Source: Paraescarpia echinospica (taxonomy: Eukaryota; Annelida; Polychaeta; Sabellida; Siboglinidae). Taken from it: DNA of 64,000 nt. Location: assembly GCA_020002185.1 (NCBI GenBank), contig CM034531.1, positions 41,635,327 to 41,699,326 on the forward strand, given 5' to 3'. Both the position numbers and the translations under genes were made by a program. This document shows, one piece after another, positions 56,302 through 60,435 of the stretch. Numbering within the stretch: the stretch's first letter is position 1; the number at the start of each line of letters is the position of its first letter. The notes below the pieces were generated by a model. The model had not been told where the DNA came from and did no database searches. It saw only the letters and a list, made by a program, of their open reading frames with translations.

Positions 56302-57037
56302 TGTATATGTAAATATATATATATACACATGTAATTACTAACAGTATTCTGACTTCACTTATTGGTGAGCCCCCCTGAGACAGGGTTACTACAGTGGGGT
56401 AATTAGTTAGCGTCAGTTACCACACAAGGGTATTTGTGAGAGCTGCAGGAAGCTGCTTACTGTGCACTGTGTTTGTTTCACCTAACAGACCTCTGGGTTG
56501 TAGGAGGCAGCACTAAGCACCCCTGCACTAAGCACCCCTGCCTCACAACCCACTCAGCTCCTGACACCCCCCACACAAAAGCAAACAGCTGGTGACACAA
56601 CGCATCATGTGACTTACAACATCAGTTGCCTCGATGACACTGACGTCATCCATGACACAGATAGACGTAGGGACGAATGGAGACCTGCAAATGCTCACAA
56701 GACTACTTGGCCCCGACGTGACATGTTTAGTGAAAGTGACACTGACACTGACACATGTGGCCATACGTCGGCTCTTGTGAGTGTACAGGTGTTGGGGGGG
56801 TTGACGGGGGAAGGAGGGCGACCTGTGGCGCCCTTCCCAGGGTATGGGTTATTCGTTAGTATCAGTGAGGAGTTGTATGGCGTAGCAGCCAGTCATGAGA
56901 GTTTCCTTCTGTGTCACGATAGTGGCGACCCACTGCCGCAAGATATCATGTCTGATGACTTGCTAAACATTGACACGACAGTGTCACTATTAACTGACAT
57001 AGCAAGTGGGCACACTGCCACTTCACGTGACAACTAA
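21201..57037 (+). CDS. CFAP69: CFAP69, cilia and flagella associated protein 69 (23 exons)
   Basis: An armadillo-like helical protein of the central apparatus region of motile cilia and flagella, known in mammals from sperm flagella and olfactory cilia. Coding exons: 21201-21353, 36685-36747, 37477-37542, 37874-38060, 39061-39159, 39657-39730, 41183-41261, 43299-43476, 44367-44542, 45966-46087, 46497-46716, 47154-47318, 47829-47947, 48723-48841, 49174-49255, 50050-50242, 50702-50839, 51637-51713, 53151-53348, 53798-53884, 54278-54345, 54999-55041, 56504-57037. All introns are GT-AG and the phases match at every junction; the first 22 exons give 902 codons, the whole model 1079. Shared blocks with the vertebrate protein include [70 protein letters not shown] and [13 protein letters not shown]. 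The weakest parts are the donor of exon 5 and the last exon. Vertebrate sequence was compared from memory, not by search. Confidence 0.93.
21576..21690 (+). mobile_element. tRNA-derived SINE-like sequence, start of intron 1
   Basis: GGGTGGTAATTGAGCGTTAA then GAGTACTGGACTGACAAACA resembles the 5' half and anticodon arm of a tRNA (A-box variant of TAGCTGAGCGGTTA). GAGTTCCGGTTTGACC stands where the B-box should be. It ends in an AT-rich AATAAAATAAAAAA tail. It is degenerate and not a working tRNA gene. Confidence 0.55.
21719..22345 (+). pseudogene. LINE ORF1, 5' part (up to the PHD finger)
   Basis: A Ser/Thr/Pro-rich N-terminal region ([40 protein letters not shown]) followed by the first half of a PHD-type zinc finger ([20 protein letters not shown], about 22284-22345). 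The frame then runs into the inserted element and stops. PHD fingers in ORF1 are known from CR1-group LINEs. The early part has a frame change before 21780. Confidence 0.8.
22337..22345 (+). repeat. Left target-site duplication TAGAAATAC
   Basis: Nine bases identical to 26026-26034, directly outside the terminal inverted repeats. Nine bp is the usual Mutator-class duplication. Confidence 0.9.
22380..23560. repeat. Subterminal repeat array of the Mutator-like element
   Basis: Alternating units of GTATCTTTAGCACTCGGTTC-TAAAAGTACGGCAG and TTAAATTGCCGTATCTTTAG-CACTCGTTTC, grouped into larger blocks of about 340 bp (22635 and 22975 start alike). The words repeat those at the tips of the element, which suggests multiple transposase-binding sites. 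Confidence 0.85.
24110..24265. repeat. ~34-bp tandem repeat inside the Mutator-like element
   Basis: Four to five copies of ACTCAGCAAATGTAAAACAT and ATATACGCGGA with small changes. Confidence 0.75.
24480..25840 (-). pseudogene. Mutator-like transposase, N-terminal remnant (minus strand)
   Basis: A first exon starts with ATG at 25840 ([20 protein letters not shown]) and may end near 25620 (ACAAA/GTGGTA). A second segment follows a good acceptor (TTTGTTACAG, exon from 25101) with [20 protein letters not shown] and [10 protein letters not shown], and after a stop and frame change continues [20 protein letters not shown] then [10 protein letters not shown]. The last pattern (a G-rich helix, then MPxMxxxTFxxH) is typical of Mutator-like transposases of invertebrates. 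The frame ends at EKGIIDIT, just before the block where the DDE catalytic domain should begin; that domain is absent. Family assignment rests on pattern memory plus the 9-bp duplication. Confidence 0.7.
26026..26034 (+). repeat. Right target-site duplication TAGAAATAC
   Basis: Matches 22337-22345. The LINE reading frame resumes here with the second half of the PHD finger. Confidence 0.9.
26026..26805 (+). pseudogene. LINE ORF1, 3' part: PHD end, coiled coil, RRM-like region
   Basis: Begins with the remaining zinc ligands (CAKCQQM ... [13 protein letters not shown]), followed by a coiled-coil stretch ([32 protein letters not shown]). A frame change at about 26345 leads to [20 protein letters not shown], an RRM-like or transposase-22-like segment, and after a stop at 26656 the frame goes on to about 26805. 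Confidence 0.8.
26880..29632 (+). pseudogene. LINE ORF2: endonuclease and reverse transcriptase (broken)
   Basis: Endonuclease: [15 protein letters not shown], then GCVYRSGTP and VMGDFNLN (about 26950-27330), LGNSDHISL near 27530. [22 protein letters not shown] (about 28222-28281), [20 protein letters not shown] near 28420-28480, [13 protein letters not shown] near 28690, FADDTKLYT near 28780, then [20 protein letters not shown] and QVQRRATRL. Frame changes occur at about 27335, 27985, 28510-28560 and 28975. Between [10 protein letters not shown] and [10 protein letters not shown] roughly 40 residues are missing, including the motif with the first catalytic aspartate (LDFSKAFD in relatives). 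Confidence 0.9.
29631..29674. repeat. AC/ACGC simple repeat at the LINE 3' end
   Basis: ACACACACACGCACGCATGC and further ACGC units immediately after the ORF2 stop. Confidence 0.9.
29690..30200. other. Intron 1 spacer between two LINEs
   Basis: No gene. Around 29805-29910 GGTAAGAACTTAAGGTAAGA forms a short direct repeat followed by GGGGTTTGAATCTTGG, a weak B-box-like motif, so a decayed SINE is possible. Confidence 0.45.
30200..32535 (+). pseudogene. Second LINE (CR1-like), ORF2 heavily decayed
   Basis: Endonuclease traces: [20 protein letters not shown] then IIGTTESWA (30210-30320), [13 protein letters not shown] near 30375, IIMGDFNH near 30595. RT traces: [20 protein letters not shown] (about 31470-31530), [34 protein letters not shown] then QHGF near 31760, VDIIYL near 31850, and FVDDTKVF near 32130 where relatives have FADDT. 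Many stops and frame changes. The copy breaks off at [20 protein letters not shown] (about 32470-32535), exactly where the antisense LINE begins, so it was probably cut by that insertion. Confidence 0.85.
32533..36000 (-). mobile_element. Antisense LINE (CR1/L2-like), nearly intact ORF2
   Basis: A minus-strand element in intron 1. Its 3' end is the (AAT)n run at 32533-32551 (a TTA tail on the element strand), next to AAACTTTATTTA, an AATAAA-type end read backwards. ORF2 covers 35853-32956; the 5' end lies beyond 35853, probably near 36000-36140. It abuts the truncated plus-strand LINE at 32535, so it is the younger insertion. A second copy is at 63555-64000. Confidence 0.88.
32956..35853 (-). 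pseudogene. LINE ORF2 with one in-frame stop: endonuclease and RT
   Basis: One frame of 966 codons interrupted only by TGA at 35143-35145. N-terminal apurinic-like endonuclease: [72 protein letters not shown]. Then linker and [68 protein letters not shown] (first catalytic Asp), [29 protein letters not shown] (catalytic DD), then [10 protein letters not shown] and [15 protein letters not shown]. All RT motifs are present. The stop is TCG-TGA, compatible with a C-to-T change at a CpG. The clade resembles the element at 3690-5625. Confidence 0.93.
36000..36684. other. End of intron 1, no gene
   Basis: It contains the likely 5' end of the antisense LINE (AATGTTCTGG occurs twice, near 35992 and 36042) and then AT-rich sequence with no recognisable frame up to the exon 2 acceptor. 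Confidence 0.5.
36685..36747 (+). CDS. CFAP69: CFAP69 exon 2
   Basis: 21 codons after TTTTTACAG, reading [19 protein letters not shown], the conserved start of the helical region (vertebrate PMDLNRVIKLL). Donor TCT/GTACGT, phase 0. Confidence 0.92.
36930..37085. repeat. 14-bp tandem repeat in intron 2
   Basis: About eleven copies of CACCATCTGTATAA with single-base changes. Confidence 0.95.
37477..37542 (+). CDS. CFAP69: CFAP69 exon 3
   Basis: 22 codons ([22 protein letters not shown]) after TTTGTTTCAG. Donor TAT/GTATCT, phase 0. It corresponds to the vertebrate segment ending CYQNG. Confidence 0.88.
37874..38060 (+). CDS. CFAP69: CFAP69 exon 4
   Basis: Starts [20 protein letters not shown] chose the acceptor GGTGCACAG at 37873 over an AG further upstream because it keeps phase 0 and gives the same spacing as vertebrate GLPLRDLAQIFKILN. 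It ends in ARESVSQL plus one base; donor CTGG/GTGAGT. Confidence 0.88.
38061..38570 (+). repeat. Intron 4: SINE-like sequence (tRNA head plus conserved tail)
   Basis: GTGGTTATGGAGTTGGGTTC (38228-38247, A-box-like) and GAGTTCGAATGCC (38263-38275, B-box-like) suggest a tRNA-derived head. The tail at about 38395-38525 (CCAGAAAAGTCAGATGGTGT through CACTATATAAGAACTTAC) recurs in intron 12 at 47658-47797, so it is a dispersed repeat. The tail resembles the 3' ends shared by L2-type LINEs and their SINEs. Confidence 0.6.
38570..39060 (+). repeat. Intron 4 minisatellite, 43-bp unit = acceptor plus exon 5 head
   Basis: About eleven copies of GGATATCTGATGCGTGTGCC-AAACAATCATG-TGTTGTGTTACA end exactly at the real acceptor of exon 5 (TGTTACAG at 39060). 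The unit equals the last 13 nt of the intron plus the first 30 or so nt of exon 5, so most copies present a decoy TTACAG/GATATCTGATG boundary. Several copies have lost the AG (TTACTGG, TTACAGT). Confidence 0.9.
39061..39159 (+). CDS. CFAP69: CFAP69 exon 5
   Basis: Reads [20 protein letters not shown] then [12 protein letters not shown] (vertebrate DLMKIPSSELRIQICKCIVDFY). The first 30 nt are the source of the upstream array. I end it at AACA/GTGGGT because the stronger-looking AGTGG/GTGAAA leads to a stop in the next exon; this donor is the least certain of the internal ones. Confidence 0.82.
39657..39730 (+). CDS. CFAP69: CFAP69 exon 6
   Basis: Reads [20 protein letters not shown] then TLVK after CCTGTTGCAG; donor AAG/GTGAGT, phase 0. 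It matches the vertebrate segment SSSYKIQMAEVGGLAKTMVQ. Confidence 0.85.
39908..40526. mobile_element. Intron 6 MITE-like element with ~27-bp terminal inverted repeats
   Basis: CATCTTAACAAAATGAGTTG at 39908 faces its reverse complement with a few changes at the right end (CGACTCATTTCGTTAAGATG, ending 40526). Similarity runs about 27 bp inward (ATGTCAG versus ATGTCGG). The 619-bp interior has no coding potential. No clear target-site duplication was seen, so the superfamily is unknown. Confidence 0.65.
41183..41261 (+). CDS. CFAP69: CFAP69 exon 7
   Basis: Reads [20 protein letters not shown] then KFSKHS after CTTGTTCCAG; donor TTCAC/GTAAGT with one base carried over. Vertebrate counterpart LWVLKVLQHLSTSEVNC. 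Confidence 0.93.
41415..42870 (+). repeat. Intron 7 minisatellite A, 22-bp unit (44-bp dimers)
   Basis: More than sixty copies of GGGGAGCCACTGCATACAGCA and its dimer partner GGAGAAATCACTGCATAGAGCA. The unit closely resembles the sequence starting at the exon 11 donor in intron 11 (GTAGGGGGCGCCACTGCA, and GTAGGGGGAGCCACTGCAG near 46792), so two introns of this gene share one repeat family. Long frames on both strands are artefacts. Confidence 0.93.
42898..43298 (+). repeat. Intron 7 minisatellite B, ~33-bp unit = acceptor plus exon 8 head
   Basis: About twelve imperfect copies of CAGCTGTGAACTGTGACAAG-TGTGTTTGTTA end at the genuine acceptor of exon 8 (TTTGTTACAG, 43298). The unit contains the last 12 or so nt of the intron and the first 20 nt of exon 8 (CTGTGAATTGTGACAAG). 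Copies vary between TTACAG, GCTCAG, GATCAG and TAACAG, so most keep an AG. Confidence 0.9.
43299..43476 (+). CDS. CFAP69: CFAP69 exon 8
   Basis: Reads [20 protein letters not shown], then [20 protein letters not shown] and [13 protein letters not shown] and LLLFRS-ILWNLLE are identical to or close to the vertebrate protein. Donor ATAGG/GTCAGT with two bases carried over. Confidence 0.95.
43505..43800 (+). repeat. Intron 8 tandem repeat, ~44-bp unit
   Basis: Six or so copies of CAAGGCACTCATGACACATA and CTCCACTGTCAGTATCCTCCTAGA, beginning about 30 nt after the exon 8 donor. Confidence 0.9.
43985..44120 (-). mobile_element. tRNA-derived SINE-like sequence in intron 8
   Basis: On the minus strand TGGGCATAATGGTCTCGTGG and TTAGAGCA form an A-box region, and GGTTTGAGTCC (about 44045-44055) is a near-consensus B-box, spaced as in a tRNA. 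A tail follows with no coding. It is probably a degenerate SINE rather than a functional tRNA, because the arms do not fold cleanly by eye. Confidence 0.6.
44367..44542 (+). CDS. CFAP69: CFAP69 exon 9
   Basis: Reads [20 protein letters not shown] then [20 protein letters not shown] and [22 protein letters not shown] is identical to the vertebrate protein. Acceptor TTGTTACAG, donor GAAG/GTAGGT. Confidence 0.96.
44693..45720 (+). repeat. Intron 9 minisatellite, ~76-bp unit with microexon-like core
   Basis: About thirteen copies of CCTCTCACCTCTTTCTCTGT, CTTCATTCACTTCCTTCCAC and AGTTGTTAGTGCATCTCCTC-CCAGGTACCAAGGT. Each unit has a polypyrimidine tract ending CCACAG, about 22 nt, then CCCAG/GTACCA. 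That is an acceptor, a tiny exon and a donor in one unit. Confidence 0.9.
45966..46087 (+). CDS. CFAP69: CFAP69 exon 10
   Basis: Reads [20 protein letters not shown] then [29 protein letters not shown] is identical to the vertebrate protein. Acceptor GCTGTTTCAG, donor CCT/GTAAGT, phase 0. Confidence 0.96.
46497..46716 (+). CDS. CFAP69: CFAP69 exon 11
   Basis: Reads [20 protein letters not shown], then [20 protein letters not shown] and [19 protein letters not shown]. The EELQLHA block and CQG-R-L-LEWC match vertebrate CFAP69. Donor ACAG/GTAGGG, where a short repeat begins immediately. Confidence 0.96.
46717..46825 (+). repeat. Intron 11 donor-proximal short repeat, same family as intron 7 array A
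   Basis: From the donor itself: GTAGGGGGCGCCACTGCAAT, then decayed units near 46741 and 46770, then ATAGGGTAGCCACTGCAGAC and AGTAGGGGGAGCCACTGCAG. Four to five units of about 26 bp. Confidence 0.75.
47154..47318 (+). CDS. CFAP69: CFAP69 exon 12
   Basis: Contains [20 protein letters not shown] and [30 protein letters not shown] is shared with vertebrates. Acceptor CACATTGCAG, donor ACTG/GTCAGT. Confidence 0.96.
47658..47797 (+). repeat. Intron 12 copy of the SINE/L2-type 3' tail
   Basis: AAGTCAAGATGGTGTTCGAT through CACTATATAAGAACTTACC parallels 38395-38525 with numerous changes. Only the tail is present; no tRNA-like head is seen upstream. Confidence 0.7.
47829..47947 (+). CDS. CFAP69: CFAP69 exon 13
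   Basis: Reads [20 protein letters not shown] then [20 protein letters not shown] (vertebrate LEIQSDILLILSGLCENHIQRK). Acceptor TGTATACAG, donor AAG/GTCAGT, phase 0. Confidence 0.94.
47955..48518 (+). repeat. Intron 13 donor-proximal minisatellite, ~35-bp unit
   Basis: About fifteen highly similar copies of CCCCTGGCAGTCTACAACAA and CATGACAGTGTCCAC begin within 10 nt of the exon 13 donor. The first units are the most divergent. A loose resemblance to the exon 13 end (CACGACATGCACC-GGTCAGT) may mean it arose from the donor region. Confidence 0.92.
48723..48841 (+). CDS. CFAP69: CFAP69 exon 14
   Basis: Reads [20 protein letters not shown] then [19 protein letters not shown]. It matches vertebrate EIFGTEGVDIVLHVMK and LQSGLGYNVLLFSTLD. 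Acceptor GATACTTGCAG; two bases carried over at the donor. Confidence 0.95.
49174..49255 (+). CDS. CFAP69: CFAP69 exon 15
   Basis: Reads [20 protein letters not shown] then LLIDLLE; vertebrate CCILGCYPSEDYFLEKEGIF. Acceptor ATGTTGTAG, donor GAG/GTACTT, phase 0. Confidence 0.96.
49498..49928 (+). repeat. Intron 15 perfect tandem repeat, 36 bp x 12
   Basis: Twelve copies of ACTAACTGATCCTGCGTCTT-GTGATAGCCAAACAGG that I read as identical, the last lacking its final base. 36 is a multiple of three, so one frame is open ([12 protein letters not shown] repeated), but this lies in an intron between two well-defined exons and is not coding. There are no spacers, so it is not CRISPR-like. Confidence 0.95.
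50050..50242 (+). CDS. CFAP69: CFAP69 exon 16
   Basis: Contains [20 protein letters not shown] and [20 protein letters not shown]; vertebrate CDNPKTAAHVNAW and KLWRKEEKELGVKRDKNG. Acceptor TTCTCCCAG, donor CTGG/GTGAGT. Confidence 0.96.
50702..50839 (+). CDS. CFAP69: CFAP69 exon 17
   Basis: Reads [20 protein letters not shown], then [20 protein letters not shown] and AMFGKI (vertebrate IIPLPANCPSIAVMDVSENI). Acceptor GGTTGTAG, donor ATTG/GTTAGT. Confidence 0.96.
51637..51713 (+). CDS. CFAP69: CFAP69 exon 18
   Basis: Reads [20 protein letters not shown] then YLDFK; vertebrate FENLPGLSAEDFVTLCIIHR. Acceptor CTGTGTCCAG, donor AAA/GTAAGT, phase 0. Confidence 0.95.
51905..53150 (+). repeat. Intron 18 minisatellite, ~50-bp unit = acceptor plus exon 19 head
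   Basis: About twenty copies of CTGGGCGAGGTGTGGATGGA-GGTGATGTC followed by TCACTGTGTCTGTAG, ending at the genuine acceptor (TGTCTGTAG, 53150). The unit equals the first 28-36 nt of exon 19 ([12 protein letters not shown]) plus the intron end. Copies next to the exon are almost exact and those near 51900-52150 are strongly decayed, so the array grew from the exon outward. Nearly all copies keep a TAG/CTGG boundary. Confidence 0.93.
53151..53348 (+). CDS. CFAP69: CFAP69 exon 19
   Basis: Reads [20 protein letters not shown] then [20 protein letters not shown] and [13 protein letters not shown]; vertebrate IGEIWNEIYEEIKLEKLRPV. Donor GAG/GTGAGA, phase 0. Charged, coiled-coil-like composition. 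Confidence 0.95.
53355..53770 (+). repeat. Intron 19 donor-proximal repeat, ~22/44-bp unit
   Basis: Imperfect copies of GTTAATGACACATGTCAGCA-TTGTCAGCACT. The first copy is the intron start itself (GTGAGACACATCAGCACTGT), so the unit is an intron-head sequence. Confidence 0.88.
53798..53884 (+). CDS. CFAP69: CFAP69 exon 20
   Basis: Reads [20 protein letters not shown] then RTSNYGILK; vertebrate ELANKSWEDFLARTSNAKTLK. Acceptor TTGCTCACAG, donor AAA/GTAAGT, phase 0. Confidence 0.94.
54278..54345 (+). CDS. CFAP69: CFAP69 exon 21
   Basis: Reads [20 protein letters not shown] then PK and two carried bases; acceptor GTGGTTTCCAG, donor AAGTC/GTAAGT. Matches the vertebrate KAKRLQEKAIESSRYY region. 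Confidence 0.9.
54590..54740 (+). repeat. Dispersed repeat copy 1 (intron 21)
   Basis: TCACATGACACCTGAGAGCA, then CACTGATGAAGGTCATGAAA and GTAGCAAATTGAGATAATAA. A second copy in the next intron (55180-55300) shares all three blocks. The GATGAAGG-then-AATAAAA form resembles retroelement 3' ends (Penelope-like elements are one possibility), but the family is not established. Confidence 0.7.
54999..55041 (+). CDS. CFAP69: CFAP69 exon 22
   Basis: Reads [14 protein letters not shown], vertebrate AIFHQTDIKGLNTT. Acceptor TCTGTTGCAG, donor ACA/GTAAGT, phase 0. Confidence 0.9.
55180..55300 (+). repeat. Dispersed repeat copy 2 (intron 22)
   Basis: TCACATGACACGCGAGAGCA, CACTGATGAAGGTCATGAAA and GTAGCAAATTGGGATTATAT parallel 54590-54740. 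Confidence 0.7.
55648..56160. repeat. TG/GTGT microsatellite in intron 22
   Basis: About 500 bp of TGTG with scattered CATG and TTTG interruptions, ending in a pure (GT)n run at about 56030-56090. Long frames here on both strands are artefacts. A short (TA)n lies at about 56268-56296. Confidence 0.95.
56504..57037 (+). CDS. CFAP69: CFAP69 exon 23 (putative last coding exon)
   Basis: 177 codons then TAA, phase 0 after GGGTTGTAG, starting [23 protein letters not shown] echoes the vertebrate tail (VQSTPTHL), but there is no longer similarity. The segment is acidic and Ser/Thr/Asp-rich ([10 protein letters not shown]). An alternative acceptor at 56488 (CACCTAACAG) would end the protein after four residues (TSGL). 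The 178-codon open frame in an otherwise stop-rich region is the main reason for this choice. A 15-bp direct repeat (CACTAAGCACCCCTG) lies at its start. Confidence 0.5.
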   Translation, partial: EAALSTPALSTPASQPTQLLTPPTQKQTAGDTTHHVTYNISCLDDTDVIHDTDRRRDEWRPANAHKTTWPRRDMFSESDTDTDTCGHTSALVSVQVLGGLTGEGGRPVAPFPGYGLFVSISEELYGVAASHESFLLCHDSGDPLPQDIMSDDLLNIDTTVSLLTDIASGHTATSRDN

Positions 57038-57059
57038 TAGATATAGGAAGAAGGAAATG

Positions 57060-57290
57060 CCATATGACAATTATATTATTGGTAAATGACAAAGTAGTCA
57101 GATGACAGTGACAAATAACAAAATAATCAAATAACAGTTGCAAATAGCAAAGTAATCAAATAACAGTGGCAAATAACAAATTAATCGTATGATATTGGCA
57201 AATTACAAAAGAGTCAGAAAAAAATTGCAAATAACAAAGTTGCCAGATGATACTTGCTAATAACAAAGTAATCAGACAACAATTTGAAAT
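57060..57290. repeat. ~30-bp degenerate tandem repeat downstream of the stop
   Basis: AAATAACAAAGTAATCAGAT and AACAGTGGC recur about seven times with drift. It lies in the presumed 3' untranslated region. Confidence 0.8.
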
Positions 57291-57436
57291 AACATAACAG
57301 TAAGATACTGCTCACTGCAGTAGAGAGCAAGACGGATCTCGAAGACAAAGAGTCCGAGATGACAACAGAGTTGGACAGACGAGTGCACTTATTCAATATA
57401 GGTGGATGTGGTCAGTCAGAAGACTGCAGTAAGCAG

Positions 57437-57750
57437 TGCACACACACACACACACAGACACACACACACACACACACACACACACCACACACACACACAT
57501 GCATGCCCACTGCTGCATTTATATATGCATACACAGACACACATACAAGCACACTCACGCACACATCCACACAGACACAGACACGCACATGCATGCAGGC
57601 ATGCATGCATGCATGCACACATACGTGCACACACACACACACACGTGCACACAGACACATGTGCACACACACACATGTTGCACAGGCACACACACACACA
57701 CACACACATATATGTGCACACATGTTGCACAGGCACACACATACACACAT
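57437..57750. repeat. CA-rich microsatellite
   Basis: CACACA runs with CATG and CATGCATG interruptions. It is the reverse-complement type of the TG array at 55648-56160, so the two flank the last exon in inverted orientation. Confidence 0.95.
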
Positions 57751-57809
57751 ATGTATACATACAGATTGCATGTTGGTTGTATATAGTTATGACTCATTGA
57801 GATGTTTGA

Positions 57810-57832
57810 AATAAAATTTGTGTCGTAATAAA
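57810..57832 (+). terminator. CFAP69: Two polyadenylation signals, likely CFAP69 3' end
   Basis: AATAAA at 57810-57815 and again at 57827-57832, about 770 nt after the putative stop. No other good signal close to the stop was noted. A 3' end here is an inference. Confidence 0.4.
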
Positions 57833-58869
57833 GATTGTTAAAGTAAATATATGTATTTATGCAGAAGGAACAACGCAAGTCAGGTACAGATTGAATTAGG
57901 CCAAATTAATGACATGCAATTTTATGCCAAATTAATGACATGCAATTTGATTAACTACTGTTATAAATTTCATACATATCCATTGTTACAATAACCACAG
58001 CTAGCATGCCGGTCCCTGTCTACTATGTACAATTCACCATATAGTCAGGTTTGTTATGTATTTTTGTTAATTTTTGTTGTTGAGATTTGTAAACCTATAC
58101 ATTTTTGGAAACGTTACGATATAGTGAATCTGAAAACCAATGTTTACATTTTTTAAAGGTATATATGGCGGCCATCTTGGATTTTTTAAATGGTGGACAC
58201 TGAAAACCTGTATTTCTCAATATCTCGGCTGTTAATCCACGCAGCCTTTTGATTTTGGTGGCTAAACCTACATGTTGAGGAGCAAGGACTCCAATGGGAT
58301 CAATTACAATCACCTAAGCATAATGAAATGACTAGGTTATGACAGTTATACATGTTATGACTGAATAATATATATATGTAGCATAGTATATAAACATGTG
58401 TTTCGTTCACTTTTTGGAGATTTGCAAAACTATATATTTTTGGAAACTGCTATAATGAATCTGAAAACCAACAATTTAAATTTGTTAAAGGTACAGTATG
58501 TATGGCAGCCATCTTGAATTTTTTTAATGGTGGACACTGAAAAACTGTATTTCTCAATATCTCAGCTGCTAAACCACTCAGCCTTTAGTAGCTAAACCTA
58601 CATATTGAGGGACAATGAATCCAATAGGATCAATTACAGTCATCTAAGCATAATGAAATTACTAGTCTATGACAGTTATACATGTCATGACTGAATAATA
58701 TACATGTAGCATAGCGTATAAACACATGTGTACATTGGAAACAAATATGTGCCTGTACTTTCATTTATTAACATCTTATAACCATCATACCAGCATCACT
58801 ACAGTTGCGTGTATTTCACACATGTCTGGTTTGTTACAATACTGTTGTGACCAGGTGTACTGCACATTA

Positions 58870-60190
58870 TAGTCGTCGGATACATGATTTAATTCTCACA
58901 CTGTGTACTACACACGCAGAGGTCTGGTCATTGCAAGTCCTTGCATTTGCAGGAACACCTCTGTGATGAGCACTGTGATGAATAGTCTCCTGAGCACTGG
59001 CATTGTACCATCTCAGTGATGGCCTTGGGTGCTGGAAGGGTGTCAGTAGTGGTTGGCGTCAGCTGTTCATCAGCAATCTTGTGTTAGCCATTCTGCAGTG
59101 GGTCCAAAAAGACCTGCTGAGCAGTGCTGGCCTGGCCCCACACTCTAGCCTGCAAGTGTACTTTCAGTATGTGCTGGTTGAGCGCCCCAATTATGGGTGG
59201 TAGCTTGTCACTCTCCGCCATGTGTTTACAAAAGAGGTGCCTTCGCAGTTCTGGAATGCGATTGATCTGGATGCCATGTGGGACAATATGCAGTGCATAA
59301 GAATTTAGCCAAGGTAGACCGCAGATCTTCTGCCACTTCACTGGCTGCTAATAACATAGCAAGGGCATTGACCACGTCAGCACTGGCCTCAAGAAAGATC
59401 TTGATCCATGCAGCCTTGTCTATTCTTGTATTGTCAGCTCCAGAGAAGGCATGGAATGCAGGCAATGCCTTGGCCCTTTTTGCACCGAGAACTGTCCAGA
59501 ATGACTCAATCGGCAGCACACCCGATACCATCGTGATCGAGATCTTCCTCGCCAGCAGCTGATAATTAGCTATGATCAGCAACAAAGACATCAGTGTTTG
59601 GTGAGAATAATATCAGCTCAACATCTTCCCTTGGGCTCCTTTGTGCTGCCAAGACAGCCTTGCAGATCATTAAGGTGTCTGCTTCCTCATATTTGACTTC
59701 AAAGTGAATGTTCCTATTCCTCCATGTTTACCCAGATGCTGAAGTGATAACCAGCTTGGGGGAATCTTGGTTGTACTGTACAGTTTTCTCAGCCAGGTAC
59801 TCTGTGAGAACACATTTTGTCTGGTCATGGGATAGGAAATGGCTCATGGTGATGTGTTTTATGCTGGAATCGTCTCGGACCTGGTACTGGATTGGGTCAT
59901 TCATCCATGTCTCTTTCCCTGCTTGTGCTCTTCAGTGAATCCACCTTGTAGGTGCAAAGACTAGAACGACTTCATCATAGCCTGTTGTGATGTCCATCGC
60001 TTTATTAATGAAACATTCACTGAGATCCTTCACTGCTTTCTTCTTCATCAGTTTCTGGACAACCACCATCTTACTTAGATGGGGACCATAAACTTCAGCC
60101 AATGCCATGTCCCTCATCTGGAACATTAACAGGCGTCTCGCTTGAAGCCATCTGAGAGTTATCGGTGTGAGTTTCTGTTGTTGCCAACTG
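58870..60190 (-). pseudogene. HAF/ADNT-type element protein with CXC tail, decayed (minus strand)
   Basis: Read from right to left across frameshifts: LLMFQMRDMALAEVYGPHLS, GYDEVVLVF (about 59950), SHFLSHDQTKCVL, EEADTLMICKAVLAA (about 59680), LILFSPNTDVFV (about 59620), QLLARKISITMVSG, LPAFHAFSGADNTR (about 59445-59485), RRHLFCKHMAESDKLPPIIG then ALNQHILKVHLQARVWGQA (about 59130-59240), and TDTLPAPKAITEMVQCQC leading to the cysteine-rich tail, which ends early at a TAG/TGA-type break near 58935. This architecture is common among uncharacterised mobile-element-like proteins of cnidarians, molluscs and other invertebrates. The exact family name is not certain to me. Confidence 0.7.
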
Positions 60191-60207
60191 CTCAAGGTCA
60201 TTGATGA

Positions 60208-60435
60208 GCTTGGACTAGTCATTGCACGCCAACCACAACTGACACCCTTCCAGCACCCAAGGCCATTATTGAAATGGTACGATGCCAATGCAAAGGAGAC
60301 TGTTCATCACAGAGGTGTTCCTGCAAATGCAAGGACTTGCAATGCACAGACCTCTGCTTGTGTAGCACACAGTGTGAGAATGACGATGATTCACACTTTG
60401 AAGATCGTGTATCCGACGACGATAGTGATGACTAA
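60208..60435 (+). pseudogene. CXC (tesmin/TSO1-like) C-terminal fragment, plus strand
   Basis: 76 codons open after a TGA at 60205-60207 and ending in TAA at 60433-60435. It reads TPTTTDTLPAPKAIIEMVRC, then the cysteine-rich CXC motif CQCKGDCSSQRCSCKCKDLQ and CTDLCLCSTQCEN, and an acidic tail ending SDDDSDD. It is the same C-terminus as the minus-strand gene, in inverted orientation, and here the cysteines are intact. CXC motifs bind zinc and DNA in tesmin/MSL2-type proteins. There is no start codon, so it is a fragment. Confidence 0.75.

Noticed and set aside
57325..57412. Possible extra exon (CTGCAG before, open in two frames)
   Set aside because: No similarity and no good donor; it lies in the presumed 3' untranslated region.
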